The notes under the pieces are model-generated. The model saw only the letters and a list, made by a program, of their open reading frames with translations, ran no database searches and was not told the DNA's origin. From the NCBI GenBank assembly GCA_037951165.1, contig JBBDHG010000009.1:13976501-14040500 (forward strand): 64,000 nucleotides of DNA, written 5' to 3'. The DNA is from Lophius americanus (lineage: Eukaryota; Chordata; Actinopteri; Lophiiformes; Lophiidae). Both the position numbers and the translations under genes were made by a program. Below, in pieces: positions 52,186 to 64,000 of this stretch (positions are counted from its first letter, which is position 1; every line of letters starts with the position of its first letter).

Positions 52186-55100
52186 AGGGAATCCTTTGAA
52201 GGACATTTCTGGCAGCTGGGGGAACCTATTTGACCTCATAGTATATGAATATAATATTAAATCAGGGGAATAGGAATATGTCAACATATATGGCATCAAT
52301 AAACATGCAAAAATATATTAAAAATAAATGACCACTATGTAGAACACAATTAGGAAAACAAAAAAGGGAATAAAGATAACAAGATCCGTTTCTTTTCGTC
52401 GATAACATCAATGGCTGATTTTGTCTCAAGAGAGTCACGATGACGTCACTTGCAGACTGAGTTTCTCGGCGTGTTCACCTAAATGCCTCTGGTGTTGGTA
52501 GGCGTGTCCTGCGTGGTGTGCACCGGTCCGTACATCAAGGGATGGTCAATACTTTGTGCTATTGTCACATGGATTTAACTGTGAATGTGAGTGACATTCC
52601 TAATCCATCAAAAAAGACCCAAAACATCCATCATCTTATCAAGTGAAAGGCTTATATATGATTTATGCAGGAAACACAATTAACAAACTCAGTGTAAGAA
52701 TATCTCAAAATTAAGCAATACAATAAAATATTCTTACCCACACCGACACTATACAAAGACGTGTGTCAATGTTAGTGCATTAAACTATCAACACGTCTGT
52801 TGTTGATCCAGACGGGAGATTCATCGTCGTTAATTCATCTATTCACCTCACAACCTTCACACGGGCTAACATCTATAACAGGAAGCCAGTTTCAGACTGA
52901 CTTTAGTCTAAAACTGTTTGACTAAAGTCATTCAGTTCATTCTCTGAGAACTTTGGAGATTCGTGAAAGGTTGAACGTTGTAAAGATGAGTCCAAATACA
53001 ATTAAATTGTTTTTTTTTTAAAGCCATTTTTAAAAGTGTGTTAGGAGGATTAACATGATTAAAATATGTTTTATTTCTCCCTATGAAAGAAAAGTCCAAA
53101 GCATTAAAGTTTAAAAGCTTGACAAAACATTTAGTTCCAAAGAGATCTAAGAGTAAAAACGGTAGTAAATAAATGCCTTAATAATCTGTGTTATCACTAG
53201 TACGGGGGCCTTGGCGAAGACCTGTCCAAGATGGCATTATGAATATTTAGTGCTCACTTCTAACTGAGATCTTTTACCACTTACTTCAAATTCCATGAAG
53301 ATTCAAAGTCACCTCGTTGTCAGGTGTAAGATATTCATAACAAAAGCATGTTGACCTGGTTCCTGGTGTCACTCAACAGTGGCAAAGAGCGCAAAGCAAA
53401 CAAAAACCAGAGCCAACACTTCCCCAGTCACGCCGTATCCTTAAGACAGACAAACAAAGTCTGTTCTTTGGAGCATGGTGAAGCAGCCACCCACAGTCAT
53501 GCTCCAGCCTCACACTGAGACCATTAGTCACAATCATTTCTCTGACAGCTGTCTGGCTGTTTACTAAAGCTGGCCTTGCAGCCTGGAGGGACCTCCGATG
53601 AGTTTTCCCTTTATCAGGCATGTGCTGGATCATTAGCATCCAGTGAGGCAGATGTGTTTCTCAGGTGATGTTCAAATACATATAATACACACCGTGAAAA
53701 TAACTTGAACTTAATACCCAACGGTTTTCCAGTGTTTTTGGCTTTTTGAGCAAAAGCCCCCTTGTCAACAGCGGCTGAGGCCAACGCTTGAATCTCACTT
53801 GTGCGCATGAATCTCTGGTCCTATCTGAAAGTTTCTGCTTTATTAGAATTAATGAACTCAAACAGATGTAATAAAATTAAATAAGATCTCCATAATGGGC
53901 GTTGTGTGATTTTGTACCGTTAATGTGAGAGACTATTTTAAGACGAACGGCCGGTGTGTCTGTTCAATGACGCTTTTGTGTTTGTTTTTGCATGGGACTT
54001 TGTGTGTAGGCCTTACGGAGCCTTCTAAAGATATGAAAATCATGTGGTGCTATTTCACCCTCTGCCAAATGCTAACTATGATTTTTCCCAGATAAGCTCC
54101 AGTGTGAGTCATTTACATGGAAGCGTTGGCAGGACAAAGGTTTGAAAAACCGTTTGCCCTCTTTTGGTAACAAACTAAAGAGGGCGAACGGTAAAACGGC
54201 AGGTAGCAGTTTAGCAGGTTAATTAGAAGTGTCGTCTAACGTTTGTGTATTCCTTGCAGTGTTAGACCTGCTGGAAGATTCACGCGTTGTGAGTAAGTTG
54301 ACTTAATCCCCAACGCATTCTAGCAGTATTTAGTCATCATACATCATCCTGAATTGTGCCATTGTCAGTTCTATTATTCTAGCGACCTCTCTCTTCCATT
54401 TCATCATCAAACATCTTGGATTGCTGCATAAATAATTAGCTAACTGCACGCAAAGCCCCATTACTTCACCATGTTAACTAGATGAGATCAACTAATTGTA
54501 AGAAGAAAAAAAAACATGCTGATTTTAAAGGAGCCACGCATTGTGGTTGCAGTGAAAGTGAGTCAACGGAAATCTGTCATGGCATAGTGTCACCACGGAG
54601 AGGACAGCGCCAGCTCAAAGTGCAGCCAAACCGCATATATTGGGCAAAGAAAATACACTCAACTGACAGCTGCAAGCACTTAGTCAGCTGCCAAGAACAA
54701 AGATGGGGAGGAAAAACAGTATTCAGCCCAATTTGACTATAATGAGCATACGCAATAATGTCTTCCAATATTTGCCATCTTGAATTGCATTTGTCCAAAG
54801 TCATCCAGTGTTGACGTGTAGCCACAACAAGCTCCAAGACAGATGGATTCCTTATTCCAACTTCATCTTGAATTTATAACATGGACTTCAGGAAATCAAA
54901 CAGCCTTTGACTGACCTGACTCCTGTTTGAGTTACCTTTGGATAAAGTCATCAACCACATTAAGCAGGAGTGGATAAAAGCGGTGCAGGAGCAGGTGGAG
55001 GCAGCAGATGACATGAGGTGCTCTGAGCGAGAACCACATGTGTTTAAGGATCAGAACAATACTCCCCCAAAGTGTTCATAAACAGCTGAAAAACAAAAGT

Positions 55101-56047
55101 TTACCTTCAGGTGTTTCTGCAAATTTGTGACTCTTTGACACAGTTGTGGCAGATGAAAAGAATGCTTTGGCACTTTTTTTACCTTTTATTAACACTGAAC
55201 GCGGCGCCTCATGACTCCGCTGTGCATTGTGGTATGCATTAAGGCACAGCATTGGGAGGCAGGCAAGCGGCGAAGAGAGAAAAAAAAGCCAGATGACTCC
55301 CAAGAGGCTGGGAGATGGACTGAATGACAATTGACTGGCTGTCAACACTCATCTGCATTCGCATTTCTTTCTGGCCCGACACACTTAGTTGGCAGGCTTC
55401 CACAACCTTGACATATGAAGACGTAGAGTACAGACCCCCCTTGATTGGCAAAGCCCTCTTCTCATGCAGTATTTACTTGTGTTTCCCACTAATTGACATT
55501 CATTATCAGGGATTCTTGTCCTCACCACTAAAAGAAGGGAGAAAACCTTGTAATGGGTTCTGGTATAAAGGACAGCTGCAGCTGCGGTTGAGGTTCTTGC
55601 TTTGACGTGCCCTTCAAATCAGCTATCATTCAGTTGTTATGATACAGCTTTGGAAGCAACTGAAACCGCCGTCATTCCTTCAGTTGCCCCGTGCAGCCAA
55701 GAATAGAGCACTGCTGGATCAGATTACACTTTCATCACACCTATTTAAACTCATGCCCACTTTTCACAGCCTGATTCAGTGCAGCGTGTTAATAATGTAA
55801 GCAAAGAGAGGTCATGGACCTGCAGCTCAAATCAAGTTTACCTAATCAAAATAACTACTTTGAGGCGGTTTTAATCTAACTTTTTATTAGTAGTGAATCA
55901 ATTGGCAATGAGTAATGCGAAAATTAGTTTTAAAGCATGCATTCTTAAGAATCTTGTGGTCCTGCTCACATGTGATGGGAAAAGGCAGATTATTGTGGGA
56001 TCAGCAACTTATAAAAATAGTTTTTTTATTTGACCATGATGGTGAGT
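52186..56047. other. desert sequence, one strong hairpin
   Basis: No gene recognised. A 16-bp stem hairpin lies at 54149-54192. The rest is unique sequence. Confidence 0.5.
54149..54192 (+). other. strong stem-loop
   Basis: Arms ACCGTTTGCCCTCTTT and AAAGAGGGCGAACGGT flank a 12-nt loop. As plus-strand RNA every position pairs (one G-U). On the minus strand that pair becomes a C-A mismatch. No gene context is known. Confidence 0.5.
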
Positions 56048-56345
56048 AGCTGAGCCTGGAGCCAAAGCTTTTCATTACCAGTCAAGTGGGGAACTTGGAC
56101 ATTACGAGGGAACTTAGGTGATCTGGGCATCTGGCTACGAGGATTCCTTTCTGGGTCCATTCAATGGGGAGGAGACCCAGGAACTCACAGGAGGCGTAAC
56201 ATATCTCATCTGGCCTGAGAACATGCTGGGAAAACGTGGCTGGGAAAGGGATACAGATGGAAGGATTAATGGATGGATGGACGGATGGACGGATGGACGG
56301 ATGAGATGGATGGATGGATGCATGGATACACAGATGCATGGATGG
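56048..56345 (+). mobile_element. Rex3 (RTE) LINE fragment with (GATG/GACG)n tail
   Basis: CTGAGCCTGGAGCCAAAGCT and TCATTACCAGTC belong to the reverse transcriptase C terminus. After an internal deletion come GACCCAGGAACTCACAGGAG, CATATCTCATCTGGCCTGAG and the Rex3 tandem tetranucleotide tail (56269-56345, GGAT with GGAC variants). It is a truncated, dead copy. Confidence 0.82.
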
Positions 56346-60289
<3,944 letters not shown>

Positions 60290-60691
60290 GGAATTTAATT
60301 CCTGCGTGTACAGTGAAGGGAGTGTATCAATGGCAAAAACAAATTTCATTCACAACAGAAATGCAAAAATGGGTTCTTCAAACTCAACTGAAGCTAAGTT
60401 GAAGTCTCCAATCAACTAACATCTTGTAGTTGATTAAAAAAACAAAAAAAACATTTGGCAGCTTCATAATGTCTCCTCCTGTGCCAAGTATTCATACAAA
60501 CACAACATATAAAATATTTTACAAAACAGCTTTGGTGATCCATGTATATACACCGTTGCATATATAAAACCATGTAGTGTTTAAATATTGTCACTAGAAC
60601 TACAAATCTTTAAAAAAAACTTCAGATGATTATTGCACAACAGCCAGGTGAAGGAAGAGGAAAGAATCACTGGAGCACCAGGCCAAACAGT
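60290..60691 (-). other. kif23: probable kif23 3' UTR with ATTAAA polyadenylation candidate
   Basis: Non-coding sequence follows the TAG stop. The nearest recognisable polyadenylation hexamer on the minus strand is ATTAAA at 60299-60294. A second AATAAA lies much further out, at 59647-59642, just before the (TA)n array. The end point is therefore a guess. Confidence 0.35.
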
Positions 60692-60707
60692 CTAGGGTTT
60701 TCTGCGC
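60692..60707 (-). CDS. kif23: kif23 terminal coding microexon, ...KRRKP stop
   Basis: After a strong acceptor (a CT-rich tract ending in TTTCACAG at 60708-60715), the 16 coding bases G-CGC-AGA-AAA-CCC-TAG join to the previous AA to give K-R-R-K-P-stop. Human KIF23 ends in KRKKP-stop. The 94-bp intron and matching phase make this the likely true C terminus. The alternative is termination at the TAA (60800-60798) if the intron is retained. Confidence 0.72.
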
Positions 60708-63700
60708 CTGTGAAAGAGAAGAGAGTGAATCAAACTCTGATTACTGCAGAGGAAATGCTATTCTCGTGTGTTATTTATAGAGGATGGCTTTCAGGAATTA
60801 CTTGGTGATCACTTTATGCCCATAGCTAGGACCCATGTTTGATCCAGGTCTCATCTCTGCAGCCACAGAACACTAAAAAAAAAACAACAACAAAGAGATA
60901 AATTACAACATCTACAGTTAAGTGTCAGTGAGTTCACATGGATCATAATGATTGTGTAACGTTACATTAAAGGACATTGGGCAGTGACCTTACAATTAGA
61001 TACTTATAGACTTTATCCCTGACTGTACAAGAACATCTGTACATTAACATCTTTATAGGATTTATCACAGGCCTGTCACACTTGGCGATTCTCCACTAAA
61101 GTCTAGAGGTGAGAGTTGATTAGTTTTTCCCATTTTTTTCCATCATATTCAATCTAGCAAGGTCGAATACTTTCTGTTTGTCTGTTCACCATCCCAAAAC
61201 AAATTCCATAGTATAGACAAAGCTACTTTTGAATTACTGGAAGAGGAAAGAAATCAATAAATAAAAAAAATTATAATTCGTAAGCCAAAGATATAATAAA
61301 GCATTTTAGATAATCGTGATATTTTCTAACTACAAAAAACATAAAATGTGTATTTTACATTCGCCGAAAAAGTTTCTACAGTTTGTATATTCAAAGTGAT
61401 TACATGATCCATCTACTTTCCAAGCCAAGACCAATCAATATCATCATCTTACCCTCGTCTCCACATCAGTCCAGGCTCCTTCATCGGCTTTATCTCCACT
61501 GGCTGGCTTTCCTTCAGAAGATTTTCTTTTGCGGCTTCAATCACAAATGCAAGTGAAAAAAAAAAAAAAAGTGAATCATCACTCTCAATATCAGACAAAT
61601 CTGCAACTACAACTGTGCTCCTGGTTTTCCTTTTTTTTTTTTTTTTGTGCAAATCTGAGTAAACAAAGGTTTTAAATGATAATTGGATTGACCGAAAGAA
61701 AAAAGTTATATAATGTTAAGTGGGCTCTATGAAGTATTTAACCACTTTGCAGATTAATCCAAAAAGGTCCAATTGCCAGAGGCAAGAAGATGACTCGTAG
61801 GTCTCACCAGTAGCACATTATGCCATAGGACATTCTAGAAGAAATGAGGAGGAGGGTGATGAAATCCACCAGTGTACGAAGAGTTTCAGGACTATTTCAG
61901 ATCAACAGTGAGACACATTATCTACTAAACGGACAAGCCCGACAGTGAGCCTTCCCAAATGAGTCCGAGCTTCCAAAAACTCAACAAAGTTTCACTGAAG
62001 AAACCACAAAAGATCCAAAGAAAACATCCAAGGAAGAGCAGGCCTCTCTCACCCAGATCAAGTTCCGAGCTCTTGGCTAAACAATTCAAGACGTGGCAGA
62101 AATAGCATCCATTTGTTGATGAACCATGGTAAATTACATTTTGAGTTTTGGAGTGGCCTATTCAAAGACTGGATCTGAACTCCTGAGATGGTGCTTAGGA
62201 ACCTGAAAAGAGTAGTTCATGCTCAAATAACCTCCAACGTGGCTGCACAAAAGGCATTGTATAAAGAAGAGTGGGTCCAAAATCCACCACCGAGCTCCAA
62301 TTATCTTCAGTATTTGGTTGCCGTTGTTGCTGCTGCTGCCAAAAGTTGTTAAATTAGCTATGAAGATCAGGGGGGTTAGATATCTATCTATCTATATATA
62401 GTATAGGTACCCTGGTCTTGGGTATAAGTTAACCCATTTGCCTCATTAAATTAAATCATAATTTAACCAACAATGTTTTTTAGTTTACTCAGTTTGCCTC
62501 TGTCTTATGTTAAATTTACTTTGAAGCTTGAAGATCTGACTGTTTAGTATGAGATGGCCACTAAAGGAAATCAGGGTTCCTTAATCAGTTACATCAGCGG
62601 CTGCTACCTTGGGATTGTTGTGAGCTGCTGTTTGAGCGTTTCGATGTCTGTGAACTGCACAGCCTGTCCTCCTCCTCTGGTTTTGATGACGTCACCCTGA
62701 AATATCCAGAAGTTGAGTAAGCGAGTGCAGCACATGGTAATATTCTATACAACAAATGCCTCCTAATCATAATAAAGCCAGCTCAGTAAAAAAATGTGTT
62801 GATTGCTAAAGATTTTGGTGAATAACACATACACTACTGGCAGATCAATTAAAATAACACCAACAGGAGAAGAGCCAATGTCATCAAGGTACAAACATCC
62901 AAACTATGCCACATACAAAGTAGGTGGCATTAGATGAGGCATTTTTACAAACTTGACAGATATCCTGTGGCTGTTCATCACCTTTATAAGTTTGGTTTCT
63001 ATCTCGCCATCAGAGGCAACCTGCTGGTGTGTTAACACGTATTTGTCACACTTGGAGAGGGCCTTCTCACTGGGTGAAGACACCTGGATGGAGTTGGGGA
63101 TGATGGGCTGCAAAACTGTTCCCAAATCCATGCTTGAAGAGGGTTTGTGGTCCACCCACTTCTCCCCACCGGCAGAGCGGGAGCGACGATGTAGCGGCCG
63201 CACTGGTGTCACCTTAATTCAGATTAAGGGGGAAAAAAAGATTAATCTTGAGAAAAAGTTTTAATTCGATTTGACAGATATGAGACATGAAACTGTCAAA
63301 AGGCTGGGAATATTTGAAATTAAACAAGAAATAAATTATGGAGAATTAACACAAGATATCCAATGACATGGGCTGGTAGAAACTGAGATGGTAGATCAAA
63401 TGTAGAAATCCATCGGAGACTACCAGAACGTCAAAATAAAGGTTAAAACTTAGCTGTATAGATAAGATCTTTATTTTTCTCATAATACAGTGTACAAGGA
63501 AATCACAATGCTCAGACGGAGCGCCAGTCCTGAGCCGCTGCGACTGAGCGCGCCGCAACTATGGACCAACCTGACCCGATACCTAGCTCACATGCTTTTG
63601 ATATTTGAATGCGATTACAAATACGGCAACATCTAATCACATCTTGGGACATTTTCTAGTGAAAAGCTGAAATTGGAAATAATTGGCAATAGCTTTAAAT

Positions 63701-64000
63701 GAGTTTTCAATCAATTACTGGTTTAAGCTTCTTAAATTTGGGCTTAGCTTATTTTCTGTATGAGAGGGGGGAAAAAAATTTACGTTGTTAAAAAGGACAT
63801 GACCGTGAATTTAATTCTGTGTCCAAATCTAAGTAGCAAACTGAGTTAGTACTTTACCACGCCTTGTCTGATGGGAGGCCCAGCCTGACGGAAATTTCTT
63901 GTGTTCTTTTTGAACTACCTCTGCCATCAGTAGCAGACACACTGAATGGGTGTTTGGCACATACTTTAAGATTGTCAAAACAACTTACAGGGATGGGTGA
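60692..64000 (-). CDS. kif23: kif23 (MKLP1), C-terminal exons, 5' part beyond window
   Basis: This is the tail of kinesin family member 23, the plus-end motor subunit that pairs with RACGAP1 to form centralspindlin, which bundles midzone microtubules and drives cytokinesis. The motor, coiled coil and RACGAP1-binding parts lie outside the window. Joining the minus-strand pieces 63858-63914, 62982-63212, 62608-62696, 61453-61534, 60802-60872 and 60692-60707 keeps one frame across GT-AG sites. The joined peptide shows the family landmarks in order: [68 protein letters not shown] and a basic end KRRKP. Vertebrate KIF23 ends in the same series. RSRS is the known Aurora B/14-3-3 region, and RKRKSS matches the basic nuclear-localisation segment with its regulatory serine. 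Family assignment is near certain. Exact splice sites are inferred by eye. Confidence 0.93.
60802..60872 (-). CDS. kif23: kif23 penultimate coding exon ([11 protein letters not shown])
   Basis: The acceptor TAG at 60873-60875 follows a run of nine T on the minus strand. The exon reads [11 protein letters not shown] and ends G-H-K-V-I-T-K, like CSVAVEMRAGSQLGPGY in human KIF23. The donor is AA|GTAATT. The first bases of the intron complete AAG TAA, so an unspliced transcript would stop after ...VITK. I place the donor here because the next exon then restores the conserved basic C terminus. Confidence 0.85.
61453..61534 (-). CDS. kif23: kif23 exon encoding RKRKSS and WTDVETR
   Basis: This 82-nt exon has an acceptor AAG at 61535-61537, with a T-rich tract beyond it, and a donor AGG|GTAAGA at 61452. 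With the carried-over AG it reads S-R-K-R-K-S-S, then an acidic/linker stretch, then [14 protein letters not shown] corresponds to the basic nuclear-localisation cluster in KIF23, whose serine is an Aurora B target in mammals. A 16-base A run in the upstream intron gives slippage-prone sequence next to the acceptor. Confidence 0.92.
62145..62290 (+). pseudogene. Tc1/mariner transposase C-terminal fossil in kif23 intron
   Basis: On the plus strand, antisense to kif23, two frames joined by one frameshift read [13 protein letters not shown], then N-L-K-R-V-V-H-A-Q and [19 protein letters not shown]. These match the Tc1 transposase pattern WP.QSPDLNPIE...LKR.VHA....N.. with a downstream EEW..IPP. 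The final catalytic acidic region is disrupted. Flanking intron sequence (about 61740-62140) may belong to the same decayed element, but I could not align it. Confidence 0.75.
62608..62696 (-). CDS. kif23: kif23 exon encoding [19 protein letters not shown]
   Basis: This 89-nt exon has an acceptor CAG at 62697-62699 and a donor AAG|GTAGCA at 62607. It enters in phase 0 directly after ETKLIK and leaves two bases (AG) that complete the first serine of the next exon. Its peptide, KTRGGGQ followed by [11 protein letters not shown], is a signature of the KIF23 C-terminal tail. Confidence 0.93.
62982..63212 (-). CDS. kif23: kif23 exon with HRRSRSAG and [11 protein letters not shown]
   Basis: This is a 77-codon phase-0 exon. 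Its acceptor AAG follows a T/C-rich tract (63213-63240) and its donor AAG|GTGATG lies at 62981. It encodes HRRSRSAG near residues 8-15, WVDHKP, then [15 protein letters not shown] and [11 protein letters not shown] at the exon end. In human MKLP1 the two serines of RSRSA are the Aurora B and 14-3-3 sites that control centralspindlin clustering, and both are kept here. This is the strongest single piece of evidence for the gene identity. Confidence 0.93.
63480..63600. other. CpG-rich patch in kif23 intron, possible retroposon tail
   Basis: A locally GC- and CpG-rich segment (63510-63560) is followed on the minus strand by an A-rich stretch containing AATAAAG. This resembles the 3' end of a retroposed element. 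It does not continue the kif23 frame. Origin not recognised. Confidence 0.25.
63858..63914 (-). CDS. kif23: kif23 exon encoding [12 protein letters not shown]
   Basis: This is a 19-codon open segment whose C-terminal half, R-Q-A-G-P-P-I-R-Q, resembles the NAPPIR stretch just before the HRRSRSAG motif in vertebrate KIF23. The donor is GTG|GTAAAG. The best acceptor is TAG at 63917-63915, preceded by a weak pyrimidine tract. A TAG stop lies in frame at the splice site, so the exon cannot extend further upstream in this frame. In mammals this neighbourhood is alternatively spliced: the ARF6-binding exon is present or absent. The 5' boundary is the uncertain part. Confidence 0.6.
63989..64000 (-). 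CDS. kif23: kif23 possible exon 3' end at window edge
   Basis: Twelve bases reading S-P-I-P are followed by a strong donor, GTAAGT, at 63988-63983. In this frame the exon joins in phase 0 to the 63858-63914 exon across a 74-bp intron. The exon body is outside the window, so this rests only on the donor and the fitting phase. Confidence 0.35.

Noticed and set aside
60798..60800. TAA as the natural kif23 stop
   Set aside because: It coincides with a GTAATT donor. Splicing 94 bp onward restores the conserved basic KRRKP end, so it is treated as a retained-intron stop only.
63346..63558. 70-codon frame as an extra kif23 exon
   Set aside because: Its peptide does not match the KIF23 tail, and the neighbouring exons already join in phase without it.

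Overview
The window is vertebrate nuclear DNA, almost certainly from a ray-finned (teleost) fish. It is AT-rich, has spliced exons with GT-AG introns as short as about 75-95 bp, and carries long dinucleotide arrays. It also holds a typically teleost repeat set: Rex3/RTE tails, an L2-like LINE, Tc1-like fossils, a hAT-type end and a tRNA-like SINE family. Nothing prokaryotic or viral is visible.

Only one gene is recognised. Minus-strand exons between 64000 and 60692 encode the C-terminal tail of kif23 (MKLP1), the kinesin subunit of centralspindlin. The motor and coiled coil lie beyond the right edge. Six exons plus a possible edge exon were placed by joining reading frames across GT-AG sites and comparing the peptide with remembered vertebrate KIF23. 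The coding sequence ends in a 16-nt microexon, and the last intron begins with an in-frame stop.

Positions 1 to about 60000 are a gene desert. No multi-exon gene, tRNA or rRNA was recognised. It contains (i) microsatellites and minisatellites at 6.4, 11.5, 13.0, 16.3, 17.6-18.1, 49.6, 56.3 and 59.4 kb; (ii) decayed transposons: Rex3 tails at 2.7, 39.3 and 56.0 kb, L2 at 25.8 kb, a MITE with long inverted repeats at 29.4-30.3 kb, a Tc1 end at 38.9 kb, a second LINE at 39.7-40.3 kb, a SINE at 47.4 kb and a hAT end at 51.8 kb; and (iii) repeat-poor, higher-GC stretches (about 0.9-1.5, 8.5-9.2, 10.5-11.3, 14.0-14.4, 18.8-19.7, 23.5-24.1, 34.1-35.0, 42.7-43.2 and 50.3-51.1 kb) that resemble enhancer sequence, although conservation cannot be tested here.

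Most short open frames are chance frames or read through repeats. Two long open frames (793-1587 minus, 51237-51797 plus) are longer than expected by chance but match nothing I recognise. No multi-gene novel system is present. The best leads are the kif23 terminal intron and microexon, an X-box inside the MITE, a compact hairpin at 54.15 kb and a G-quadruplex/CCAAT cluster at 23.7 kb.
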